The translations under genes were made by a program, and so were the position numbers. The notes under the pieces were generated by a model, which saw only the letters and a list, made by a program, of their open reading frames with translations, was not told the DNA's origin and ran no database searches. From NCBI GenBank assembly GCA_015068125.1, contig SVLD01000018.1:1-34423 (forward strand): a DNA stretch of 34,423 nucleotides, read 5' to 3'. Shown here piece after piece: positions 8,068-14,898 of the stretch; the stretch's first letter is position 1, and each line of letters starts with the position of its first letter. This DNA comes from Oscillospiraceae bacterium (GTDB taxonomy: Bacteria > Bacillota > Clostridia > Oscillospirales > Oscillospiraceae).

Positions 8068-9336
8068 TTATTCACCCTTGACTCTGGCTTCGATGCGCTC
8101 CAGGGCGCTGGCCATTGCCTCATAGGTTTCCTTGGATACCTTGTCCACAAAATTGTTCTCGTAAGCCGCCATAGCCTCCCGGATCCGCAGCAGCCGCAGG
8201 CTGCCGCCGATTTCCCGCTCATCGGCAAGGAACACCGGCACATGATCCACAGCGGAAATGCTTACTTCGCCCGTTTCGCCGTTCTTGCGGATCTCCAGAT
8301 CCAGCAAAATGGAGTAGTTGGTGCCAGGCTTGTCTCCGTCTCCCAGCAGATCGCCCAGGGAATAGGCCACCACCTTGCCATCGGTGTATTCCACCTTCTG
8401 GACATAGTGGGGATGGGTGCCGATGATGGCATCCACGCCATTGGAAAGCATCAGCTCCCGGATTTCATCCTGGGTCTTGCTGACCGCGTCGCTGTATTCG
8501 CTGCCCCAGTGGAGCAGGGCGATGGTCACATCGCACTTTTCCAGAGCAATATCGTTCAAAACAGAGGAAATGCCCTCTTTATCCACAGTTTGATAGGTGC
8601 TGGAATAGTCGGTGTACAGAAGATTGACGCAGTTTTCGCTGTCCTTGGGCAGGCCGGTGCCGTTCATGCCCTTGGTAAAGGCCACCACGGCGATGCGGAT
8701 GCCGTTGATCTCCAAAACCGTAAAGCCCCGGGTCTTTTCAAATTCCACGTCATTGGCAAACGTGCCCACAGGTGTCATGCCCTGACTGCGGATGCCGTCC
8801 AGGGTGGCGGTCAAGCCCCGCAGGCCATTGTGATTGGCGTAGGAATTGGCTGTCTGCACCAGATCTACACCGGCGTTGCCCAGCGCCTGCATCAGCTGCA
8901 CAGGCGCGCAGGCAGAAGCAGAGCCGTAGCTGTCGCCATAGAGATTGCCCTCAAAATTTACGCTGGTCACATCGCTGCCGGAAAGCAAACCTGCAACATC
9001 CAGAAATACCGGGGTGTAGTCATAACCCCCGGGATTCTGCCCGGATGATACCACCTTGTCCGTCACATTCACATCGCCGCCGGCCAGGAAATGGATCACC
9101 GTATCCGGGATCACAGGCTTGGGTTCGGTGGTGGGGGGTACTTCCACTGTCGGGGGCGTGGGTCTGGGAAGATTGACCAATCCTTTGGTGATCAGGATCG
9201 CCGCGCCGCAGAGCACCATCACCGCCGCGGTTACGATGGCGCCGATCTTCAGCCAGCGGTACTGCTGAGCCATGAATTCCTGCTCTTTCCTCCGGGCTTC
9301 CCGGCGCTTATTCAGTTCGTCGTTTTCAAACGCCAT
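8068..9336 (-). CDS. CapA-family membrane-anchored metallophosphatase-like protein
   Basis: 422 residues. A charged N-terminus is followed by one membrane helix (about 29-52), a Pro/Thr linker (55-77) and a CapA (poly-gamma-glutamate capsule type, PGA_cap) domain. Metal-binding landmarks are GGDVN (86-90), VNFEGN, NSYANHN (164-170), LLHWGSEY (274-281) and IIGTHPHYVQ (304-313). The domain lies outside the membrane. No pgsB/pgsC capsule genes are near, so a capsule role is not supported; a surface phosphoesterase or hydrolase is a fair description. It lies 32 bases downstream of the RNase-like lipoprotein gene on the same strand, with GGGAGG before the ATG. They probably share the promoter at 10481-10509. 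Confidence 0.85.
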   Translation of the reverse strand: MAFENDELNKRREARRKEQEFMAQQYRWLKIGAIVTAAVMVLCGAAILITKGLVNLPRPTPPTVEVPPTTEPKPVIPDTVIHFLAGGDVNVTDKVVSSGQNPGGYDYTPVFLDVAGLLSGSDVTSVNFEGNLYGDSYGSASACAPVQLMQALGNAGVDLVQTANSYANHNGLRGLTATLDGIRSQGMTPVGTFANDVEFEKTRGFTVLEINGIRIAVVAFTKGMNGTGLPKDSENCVNLLYTDYSSTYQTVDKEGISSVLNDIALEKCDVTIALLHWGSEYSDAVSKTQDEIRELMLSNGVDAIIGTHPHYVQKVEYTDGKVVAYSLGDLLGDGDKPGTNYSILLDLEIRKNGETGEVSISAVDHVPVFLADEREIGGSLRLLRIREAMAAYENNFVDKVSKETYEAMASALERIEARVKGE

Positions 9337-9368
9337 GGTTTTCCTCCCTTTGGATTATAGCCGGTTGC

Positions 9369-10448
9369 TTAGAAAAAATCCCGGTAGGCTGTGGGAACAT
9401 AGGGGGTGGGATTGCAGTTATACTTGCTGCTGTACTCACCGCCGCCGGTGACATTGCCGAAGATCTCGCCCCAGCCGCCGTAGTAATTTAAGTATTCCCG
9501 GAAATCGTTGTAGTGATTGTGGGTGTAGAACACAAAAATTTCGTTCTCCTCGTAGAGGCCGTTGTGATTCAGATCCTGCCGGGCATACACCAACCGGGCA
9601 GCGCCGCGGACGATCTTGCTGCCATTGTTGTAGGGCGCCACTTCATAGTTGCCGGGGGTCACCGTGCCGGTGGTGCCGATGTCCATTTCGTAATACTGCA
9701 GGCTTCCGCCGCAGCCGCTGATGTTGGGCAGCACCGGCTCGTAAGGATACTTGGAGGTATCACCGCTGAAGTAGGTGTGATTAAGGCGCAGATATTCGCC
9801 CCAGATGCTGTTCTGGGGTTTTGTGCTTTTCTTGGTGGTGTAGTTAGCGGGAATGCTGCCGTCCTTGCCGCCAAATGCGTACATATAGGCCGCCACCTCT
9901 TCCAGGGTGATATAGCCGCCGGCCTTGTAGATGCGCATCACTTCCTTGCCGTTGGCATCCACCACCACATAGGTGTTGCCGTTATCCAGATACTTAGCCT
10001 CGGTGTTGCGGATGTAGCGGTTACCCTCCATGGGCTGATAATCCGACACAGTTGCATCCTGTTCCGGCACTTCCAGAGAGCCGGAAAGGAAGCCGTGCTG
10101 GGAGCGGTAGTAGGCATCCATGTAGCTGGTTGCCGGGGTGTAGTCGGTATAAAATTCCGCCTTGGTCATGCCCACATAGGGGTCTGTCTCCGGAATGGGA
10201 GGTGTTGTGGTCGTGGTGGAATCCTCCGTAGGATCCTGAGTAGGCTCTGCGGTGGGTTCGACAGTAGGTTCTATGGTAGGTTCAACCGTGGGCTCGGGGG
10301 AGGGCTCTGTAATCAGGCCGTTGGTAGGCTCGGAAGTGCCGCCGATCCCCGTCCATTCTGTAGAAGGCAGGGTCAATTCCTGGCCGGACTGTACGCAGCC
10401 GCACAGCAGCGTGGCCAGAATCAGCAACGCAATCAGTAATTTTTTCAT
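9369..10448 (-). CDS. Lipoprotein with barnase-type ribonuclease domain
   Basis: 359 residues. The signal peptide ends in a lipobox (L15-C-G-C18), so the protein should be lipid-anchored outside the membrane. A Pro-Thr-Glu linker (about 48-85) leads to a C-terminal domain that aligns by eye with barnase-like guanyl-preferring RNases (RNase N1/T1 family). Matching blocks are EVAAYM, IPANYTTK (barnase LPDNYITK), YYEMDI (barnase WREADI), RGAARLVY (RNSDRILY) and YTHNHYNDF (KTTDHYQTF). The four catalytic positions are therefore present: E254, R281, R285, H312. A 12-residue EF-hand-like loop, D292-x-N-x-N-G...E303, is inserted just before the His strand. No barstar gene is seen nearby. The RNase call is inferred from motifs; the lipoprotein call is direct. 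Confidence 0.75.
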   Translation of the reverse strand: MKKLLIALLILATLLCGCVQSGQELTLPSTEWTGIGGTSEPTNGLITEPSPEPTVEPTIEPTVEPTAEPTQDPTEDSTTTTTPPIPETDPYVGMTKAEFYTDYTPATSYMDAYYRSQHGFLSGSLEVPEQDATVSDYQPMEGNRYIRNTEAKYLDNGNTYVVVDANGKEVMRIYKAGGYITLEEVAAYMYAFGGKDGSIPANYTTKKSTKPQNSIWGEYLRLNHTYFSGDTSKYPYEPVLPNISGCGGSLQYYEMDIGTTGTVTPGNYEVAPYNNGSKIVRGAARLVYARQDLNHNGLYEENEIFVFYTHNHYNDFREYLNYYGGWGEIFGNVTGGGEYSSKYNCNPTPYVPTAYRDFF

Positions 10449-10480
10449 TTTCTCTGTCCTTTATTTTTTGTAGCATTGCT

Positions 10481-10509
10481 ATTGTAGCGGATAGACCGGA
10501 AAAAGTCAA
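10481..10509 (-). promoter_or_regulatory. Promoter of RNase-like lipoprotein and CapA unit
   Basis: Minus strand: TTGACT (10509-10504), a 17-base spacer, TACAAT (10486-10481), about 33 bases above the ATG. An AAGGA ribosome site follows. Confidence 0.8.
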
Positions 10510-10576
10510 TTTCGCCGATACATATTCTGCCGGCAGAAAAGGAAAACTAACCAAAACTTTCCGGGAGGTTTTCCTT

Positions 10577-11254
10577 ATGATCCTTTCCTATATCCGCACC
10601 ATCATTTTGTATCTGGTGCTTATCGCCGTGATCCGGCTTATGGGCAAGCGGCAGATCGGGCAGATGGAAGCCTCGGAATTTGTGGTGACCATGCTGGTGG
10701 CCAACCTGGCAGCCATCCCCATGCAGGACGAGGGCGTACCGCTGCACTCCGGCCTTGTGCCCATTTTGACCATTTTGGGTGTGGAATTCATTCTCACCGC
10801 CCTGTCCATGGGCAGCGTAAAAATCCGGCAGCTGCTCTGCGGCAAGCCGGTGATCCTCATTAAAAACGGCAAAATCCTCCAGGAAAACCTCCGCCGCACC
10901 CGGGTGACCCTGGACGAGCTTACCGGCCACCTGCGGGAAAAGGACATTCTGGATCTGACCACGGTGCAGTACGCCATTCTGGAAACCGACGGCAATCTTT
11001 CCGTATTCCCCTATCCCCGGCATTGCCCCGCCTCGGCGAAAGCCGCCGGCATCGAGGTCAGCAAGCAGTACCTGCCCTATACCATCGTGGGGGATGGCTA
11101 TGTTTACCGGGAAAATCTGGCGCTGTCCGGCAAGGACGAGGCCTGGCTGGAAAAGACCCTGCGTCAGCAGAACGCCACCCTGGCAGAAACCTGGCTGTTG
11201 ACCGTTGACGCCGGCGATCAGATTTTCTTCCTGCGAAAGGAGTCGGTGAAATGA
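10577..11254 (+). CDS. DUF421 (YetF/YdfR/YkjA-like) membrane protein
   Basis: 225 residues. The N-terminal part carries hydrophobic helices (about 2-20, 35-47, 60-76) and the family signature IRLMGKRQIGQMEASEFVVTM (residues 14-34). The C-terminal part is the soluble YetF domain, with GKPVILIKNGKIL, LREKDILDL and FPYP. Related Bacillus proteins are spore- or stress-associated membrane proteins without a settled activity; I do not assign one. GGGAGG lies 8 bases before the ATG. The stop overlaps the ATG of the DUF4363 gene by 4 bases, a pairing common in sporulating Clostridia, so the two proteins likely act together. Confidence 0.9.
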   Translation: MILSYIRTIILYLVLIAVIRLMGKRQIGQMEASEFVVTMLVANLAAIPMQDEGVPLHSGLVPILTILGVEFILTALSMGSVKIRQLLCGKPVILIKNGKILQENLRRTRVTLDELTGHLREKDILDLTTVQYAILETDGNLSVFPYPRHCPASAKAAGIEVSKQYLPYTIVGDGYVYRENLALSGKDEAWLEKTLRQQNATLAETWLLTVDAGDQIFFLRKESVK

Positions 11255-11628
11255 AAAAGCTTTGGGCGGGAATTTTGATTCTGGCGATTTTGCTGGGGGT
11301 GGGTATTTTGACCTCCGCTGTCATGCAGCACAACCACCGGGCCTTATCCCGGGATCTGAAGCAGGCCGCAGTCCTGGCGCACATCGACTGGCATCAGGCA
11401 AAAAAACTTGCCGACGCGGCGCGAGCCGCCTGGGAAAACCAACATTATTGGGTGGCATCCCTGGTAGATCACGAGCCTTTGGAGGAAATCAACAGCCTGT
11501 TTGACCAGCTGGCGCTGTGTATCCGAGACCGGGACCTGGAGGATTTCGCCGCAGTCTGCGCCCGGATCGCCAGCATCGCCGATATGCTGGAGGAAGCCAA
11601 TGTTCCCTACTGGTGGAATCTACTGTAA
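11251..11628 (+). CDS. DUF4363 family protein
   Basis: 125 residues with an N-terminal signal-anchor helix (about 4-22) and a mainly helical rest, with a WxxAKKLADAARAAW segment typical of DUF4363. It should be a small membrane-tethered extracytoplasmic protein. It is coupled to the DUF421 gene by ATGA. Its 3' end overlaps the 3' end of spoIIP on the opposite strand by 9 bases, leaving no room for a terminator. The function is unknown; the sporulation link is by gene association only. Confidence 0.8.
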   Translation: MKKLWAGILILAILLGVGILTSAVMQHNHRALSRDLKQAAVLAHIDWHQAKKLADAARAAWENQHYWVASLVDHEPLEEINSLFDQLALCIRDRDLEDFAAVCARIASIADMLEEANVPYWWNLL

Positions 11629-12630
11629 TGTCCCCCGGGCAAGCTGCAGGATCCCCCGGGCCAGAGCGTTGGCCGCCAGGATCGCCTCTTCGTGGGTATC
11701 TCCGGAGGCGCCAACCTCCACCAGCAGGCTGCCGGGGGTCATATCCATATTAAACCGCTCCTGCCGCAGGTACACCGGCCGGGTAACCCCGGGATGATTC
11801 CGCTCCAGTTGGGCTGTCAGCTTCAGCGCCAGGGCCAGATTGGTTCGCCAGTTGGGATGGGTGTTCCCGGAAGCGTCGGTGCCGATGACCACCATGACCT
11901 GGGCAGAGGACTGCCCGCCCACAGTGGCGGAGGTGCTGAGCTGATAGCCATTTTCCCCCGCCCCGGCATCCCGGTGGATATCCAACACCATGCGGATGGT
12001 GGGGTATTCCTCCAGATATTCCGCAATAGACTTCCGGGCGTTGATGTAGGCATAATTAAAATCCGGATAGTCGTGGTAGCTCCGGTCGTGGATCACTCGG
12101 ATGCCTCCCTCTTCCAGAACCCTGGCTACCTCATCGCCGATGGACACCATATTGTAGCGGTCATCCAGAGTACGGTAGTCACTGGATTCTTCATAGGCAG
12201 TGCCTGCCGTAGGAGTATAGGCCTCCGTGGCATGGGTGTGGACAATGAGCACTGCCGGCTGGCCGTCGGTTAAATCCCAGGATAGGCTCGACGCCATCAG
12301 GCTGCCCAGATCCGGCCGGTAATCACAGCCGTAGATCAGGTCCATATTCTTGGCGTCATCGGCAGAAAACACCGGCAGCGCCGGCTCCTGATTTGTCGGC
12401 TCCGTAGCTTCCGGCTCTACAATCTGGGGCGGCTGGGTAGCTGCCGGCGTTTCCTGCCGCCCCGGAAAGCGCACCACCCGCCCGGTTTGCAAAAAAACTG
12501 CCAGGGACAGCATTTCCGGATTTAGAAAGCTATCTCTGGCAGACGTAAATACAACGGTGAACAGCTTGAGAAAAATCGCCAGGGCGATGACCGCCGCGCC
12601 GATTTTCAGTGCTTTATATTGTTGATCCAT
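11620..12630 (-). CDS. spoIIP: Stage II sporulation protein P (peptidoglycan hydrolase)
   Basis: 336 residues. An N-terminal membrane anchor (about 9-29) and a Pro-rich linker (60-86) precede the SpoIIP amidase/endopeptidase domain. Visible conserved blocks are LIVHTHATEAY (H131, H133, E136), MVSIGDEVARVLEEGGI, LDIHRDAG (217-223), and LLVEVGASGDTHEEA near the C-terminus. With SpoIID and SpoIIM it thins septal peptidoglycan during engulfment. The ATG has GGGAGG upstream. It lies 66 bases after tadA on the same strand. Presence of spoIIP is the main evidence that the organism forms endospores. Its first 20 residues resemble those of the CapA-like protein. Confidence 0.93.
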   Translation of the reverse strand: MDQQYKALKIGAAVIALAIFLKLFTVVFTSARDSFLNPEMLSLAVFLQTGRVVRFPGRQETPAATQPPQIVEPEATEPTNQEPALPVFSADDAKNMDLIYGCDYRPDLGSLMASSLSWDLTDGQPAVLIVHTHATEAYTPTAGTAYEESSDYRTLDDRYNMVSIGDEVARVLEEGGIRVIHDRSYHDYPDFNYAYINARKSIAEYLEEYPTIRMVLDIHRDAGAGENGYQLSTSATVGGQSSAQVMVVIGTDASGNTHPNWRTNLALALKLTAQLERNHPGVTRPVYLRQERFNMDMTPGSLLVEVGASGDTHEEAILAANALARGILQLARGTLQ

Positions 12631-12696
12631 AGCTTCCTCCCGAAAAATTGTCGAAAAACTTCCTAACTGTCGAAATTTGACGGCAGAAAAAATCGG

Positions 12697-13176
12697 TCAG
12701 GGGCGCTTCCACTTAGGGCGGCTGCGAAGCTCGACCCGCAAATTTTGGAAAAATTCCTGCATCAGGGCAGCAGCTTCCTCCTCCAAAACGCCCTTCTCCA
12801 CCTGGGGGCGGTGGTTAAAATCCATGGAAAACAGATCGCACACAGAGCCGCAGGCGCCGTACTTACCATCCGATGCGCCGAAGACCACCCGGGGAATCCG
12901 GGCGTTGATAATGGCGCCGGCGCACATGGGGCAGGGCTCCAGGGTCACATACAGGGTACACTCCCAAAGCCGCCAGCCACCTAATGTCCTGCAGGCCTCA
13001 TCGATGGCCTGGATCTCCGCGTGACCCAGGGCAGTTTTTTCCGTTTCCCGGTGGTTGCGGCCTCTGCCTACGACCTGCCCCTTGCAGACGATAACGCAGC
13101 CCACAGGCACTTCACCCTCCGCGGCGGCTTCTCTGGCCAGGGCCAAAGCTTCCTCCATAAATTGCCGATCTTCCAC
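12697..13176 (-). CDS. tadA: tRNA-specific adenosine deaminase
   Basis: 159 residues from a GTG start. TadA deaminates A34 to inosine in tRNA(Arg)ACG. The zinc site is H52-A-E54 and P81-C82-P-M-C85, with EVPVGCVIV (22-30) and the late FNHRPQVEKGVLEEE, typical of TadA rather than other deaminases. The GTG is chosen because AAGGAGGG lies 6 bases before it; the in-frame ATG at 13200 would place the ribosome site inside the gene. The upstream neighbour, 48 bases away on the same strand, is an XRE regulator. The region between tadA and spoIIP (12631-12696) holds nothing recognisable. Confidence 0.93.
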   Translation of the reverse strand: MEDRQFMEEALALAREAAAEGEVPVGCVIVCKGQVVGRGRNHRETEKTALGHAEIQAIDEACRTLGGWRLWECTLYVTLEPCPMCAGAIINARIPRVVFGASDGKYGACGSVCDLFSMDFNHRPQVEKGVLEEEAAALMQEFFQNLRVELRSRPKWKRP

Positions 13177-13224
13177 GAAAATCCCTCCTTTTGGGTACAT
13201 CATACCCCAAAGCAAGTCCCTTCG

Positions 13225-13566
13225 TCAAGCCTCCAGCAGCACCGCCGTCAACAGCACCGCCAGTTCCTGTCGGGAAAAGGGGCGGCCATCCCGCTTTTCC
13301 AGCCGCTGATCCGCGGCCTGCAGGGTGTCCATCACAGCCTTTTCCGCCCGAAGACCATCTGTCTCCGAGGAAGTCTTTCCCGTCAGAAGATAATCCGTGG
13401 ACACGCCGAAGGTCTCCGCCATAGCCACCAGCAGTTCTCCCGCCGGCTCCCGCCGTCCCTGTTCATACATTCCGATGGCGCTGGCGCTGACCTGCAGCCG
13501 CCGGGCAAGCTCTGCCTGACTCCAACCGGCGCTGCGGCGCAAAGCCGCCAATCTGGCTCCCAGCAT
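13225..13566 (-). CDS. XRE-family transcriptional regulator
   Basis: 113 residues. The N-terminal 62 residues form a Cro/CI-type helix-turn-helix (LAALRRSAGWSQAELARRL, then SASAIGMYEQGRREP, then FGVSTDYLLTG). The remaining ~45 residues are helical with no known ligand domain. The start at 13566 follows GGGGGAG; an in-frame ATG at 13608 lies across the -10 box and is rejected. The gene is divergent from three small genes that begin at 13778. The gap contains repeats and palindromes suited to operator sites, so it likely controls itself and that set. Confidence 0.88.
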   Translation of the reverse strand: MLGARLAALRRSAGWSQAELARRLQVSASAIGMYEQGRREPAGELLVAMAETFGVSTDYLLTGKTSSETDGLRAEKAVMDTLQAADQRLEKRDGRPFSRQELAVLLTAVLLEA

Positions 13567-13596
13567 AACATCTCCCCCTCTCTTTTGGATGGGACA

Positions 13597-13631
13597 AGTA
13601 TACCACACCTCCCTGGCAGAATTGGCAGAAT
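13597..13631 (-). promoter_or_regulatory. XRE gene promoter with tandem 9-bp repeat
   Basis: On the minus strand an extended -10 box TGGTATACT (TATACT at 13602-13597) lacks a good -35. In its place lie two perfect head-to-tail copies of TGGCAGAAT (13614-13622 and 13623-13631, plus-strand reading). This is a plausible site for autoregulation. Confidence 0.6.
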
Positions 13632-13651
13632 TATGGGCCTACACATTTCGA

Positions 13652-13680
13652 CGGACATCACACATTTTGTGTAGTACAAT
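13652..13680 (+). promoter_or_regulatory. Promoter of the small-gene module with embedded palindrome
   Basis: CGGACA (13652-13657), a 17-base spacer, TACAAT (13675-13680). The spacer contains the perfect palindrome ACACA-TTT-TGTGT (13660-13672). A second ACACATTT half-site lies at 13641-13648, 19 bases upstream, and CTACACA/TGTGTAG form a wider inverted pair (13639-13645, 13668-13674). A repressor bound here would block the promoter. Confidence 0.6.
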
Positions 13681-13705
13681 GTGAAAACTGGAAATAGCAA
13701 GGAAA

Positions 13706-13729
13706 TTACAGAGAAAATTTACAGAGAAA
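13706..13729 (+). repeat. Direct repeat in leader of the small-gene module
   Basis: TTACAGAGAAA occurs at 13706-13716 and again at 13719-13729, a 13-base period, between the promoter and the first ATG. Confidence 0.6.
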
Positions 13730-13777
13730 TCGACAAAATATATACATATACCAACTACACAGGAGAGGATGATACCT

Positions 13778-13921
13778 ATGGAACCAAAGATCGAGCCTAC
13801 GCTCTACATAGATATCCAGGCGGCCAAGCCGGCTTGCCTTTGCAGCCGGTGCGGCGGCGCGGTGTACTGGCCCGGACTGTACTGTCTGCGGTGTCAGGTT
13901 AGCGGCCATGACACTGCTTGA
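13778..13921 (+). CDS. 47-residue zinc-ribbon-like protein
   Basis: A small gene behind AGGAGAGG with an ATG at 13778. The product has a C-x-C-x2-C knuckle (residues 20-25, CLCSRC) and a second C-x2-C (36-39, CLRC), as in a zinc ribbon. The rest has no signal or membrane segment. Its last 14 bases overlap the next gene. The ribosome site, overlap and paired cysteines argue it is real, not chance. I do not recognise the family; nucleic-acid or protein binding through zinc is an inference. Confidence 0.65.
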   Translation: MEPKIEPTLYIDIQAAKPACLCSRCGGAVYWPGLYCLRCQVSGHDTA

Positions 13922-14141
13922 AATGAGCAAGGATTACCAAGCAGCGGCAGTGCCCCTGCGCAATCGGCTCAGAGAACTTCGCCAGGCCCTCCGGGAAACC
14001 GACGACCCTGAGGAAATCTGGCACTTAAAACGGCGCATCGCGGAGCTGACCCCCATGCTGACCCAGATGAATGAGTTGGCAGAGCTTACCGCCCATTACT
14101 ATGAAAGGGGGTACTACCGCAGTGAGAAATATACTCTTTGA
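13908..14141 (+). CDS. 77-residue helical protein of sigma-linked module
   Basis: Mostly alpha-helical and charged, with heptad-like runs (LRNRLRELRQALRETDDPEEI) and a C-terminal YYERGYYRSEKYTL that looks conserved in type. The start overlaps the zinc-ribbon gene by 14 bases, and its end overlaps the sigma-like gene by 20 bases. Paired small helical plus sigma region 4 genes are, as I recall, found in other Oscillospiraceae, where the role is not settled. It could be a partner or anti-sigma of the next gene; that is inference from position. Confidence 0.7.
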   Translation: MTLLEMSKDYQAAAVPLRNRLRELRQALRETDDPEEIWHLKRRIAELTPMLTQMNELAELTAHYYERGYYRSEKYTL

Positions 14142-14364
14142 GGGCTACGAGGGTCTGCGGCTGCCCCGGCAGGTGCAGCTGAAGCGGATCCGCCGGGTCA
14201 TAGAAGCAGAACTGACCCCCTGCCAGAAGCAGATCCTGATCGCCTACTATTTCCAGCAGCGCACCATTCCGGATATTGCCAGGGAGCGGCAGGTGAACAA
14301 AAGCACCGTCTGCCGCACCCTCCACCGGGCAGAGCAGCGGCTTCGCCGGTGCCTGAAATACTAA
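14122..14364 (+). CDS. Sigma-70 region 4-like DNA-binding protein
   Basis: 80 residues from a GTG start with AAAGGGGG upstream. The C-terminal half is a sigma region 4 helix-turn-helix: LTPCQKQILIAYYFQ, TIPDIARERQVNKSTVCRTL, HRAEQRLRRCL. Region 2 is absent, so it cannot be a complete sigma factor. It could be a phage-type small regulator or act with the upstream helical protein. An ATG at 14101 would give a 7-residue longer form but has no good ribosome site. A hairpin terminator follows 9 bases after the stop. Confidence 0.8.
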   Translation: MRNILFEGYEGLRLPRQVQLKRIRRVIEAELTPCQKQILIAYYFQQRTIPDIARERQVNKSTVCRTLHRAEQRLRRCLKY

Positions 14365-14372
14365 ACCCAACT

Positions 14373-14405
14373 GGGAGCGGCAGATCGCCGCTCCCACTTT
14401 ACTTT
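14373..14405 (+). terminator. Terminator of small-gene module
   Basis: GGGAGCGG (14373-14380) pairs with CCGCTCCC (14388-14395), followed by ACTTTACTTTT. Confidence 0.75.
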
Positions 14406-14461
14406 TCCGGGAAAATCTGCTATTGTAAGGTATACGAACCACAGAATCGAGGATGCGTTAT

Positions 14462-14863
14462 ATGGAAAACTACCTTCAGCTCCACATGGAAAAGCAGCAG
14501 ATCGACGCCATTTCCAATCTGGGGCTTGCCCATATCGGTGACGGCGTGTATGAGCTTCTCTGCCGGTCTTATCTCTGCGTCAAAGGCGGCCAGACCGTCA
14601 AGCGGCTGCATAAGGAGTCTGTGGAGCTGGTGAAAGCCCCCACCCAGGCCAAGTTTGCCGACAAGCTGCTGCCCCACCTGACCGAAGAGGAAGCCGCCTA
14701 CTACCGCCGGGGCAAAAACGCCCATTCCCACGCCGCACCCAAATCCGCCACCCCTCAGGAGTACGCCAAAGCCACCGGCCTGGAGACCCTCTTTGGCGCT
14801 CTGTACCTGGCGGGAAAAACTGAACGACTGAATGAACTGTTCCATATTCTTATGGAGCCGTAA
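14462..14863 (+). CDS. mrnC: Mini-ribonuclease III
   Basis: 133 residues consisting of an RNase III catalytic domain without the dsRNA-binding domain, as in Mini-III, which matures 23S rRNA ends in Firmicutes. Visible motifs: LGLAHIGDGVYELLCRSYL with the catalytic acid region, KRLHKESVELVKA, YYRRGKNAHSH, and ATGLETLFGALYLAG carrying the second acidic motif. The start at 14462 is preferred over 14453 because GAGG lies 9 bases before it and directly abuts the earlier ATG. rqcH follows 35 bases later, so both are ribosome-related and probably co-transcribed. Confidence 0.92.
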   Translation: MENYLQLHMEKQQIDAISNLGLAHIGDGVYELLCRSYLCVKGGQTVKRLHKESVELVKAPTQAKFADKLLPHLTEEEAAYYRRGKNAHSHAAPKSATPQEYAKATGLETLFGALYLAGKTERLNELFHILMEP

Positions 14864-14898
14864 ACTGCTCCAAAATCGCATTATAATCGGAGGCCAAC

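Noticed and set aside
8068..9336. Capsule (poly-gamma-glutamate) synthesis locus
   Set aside because: Only the CapA-like domain is present; no ligase or transporter genes of the pgs/cap type are nearby.
13225..14405. Prophage or integrative element
   Set aside because: An XRE regulator and sigma-like gene alone are not enough; no integrase, replication, packaging or structural genes and no attachment repeats are seen.
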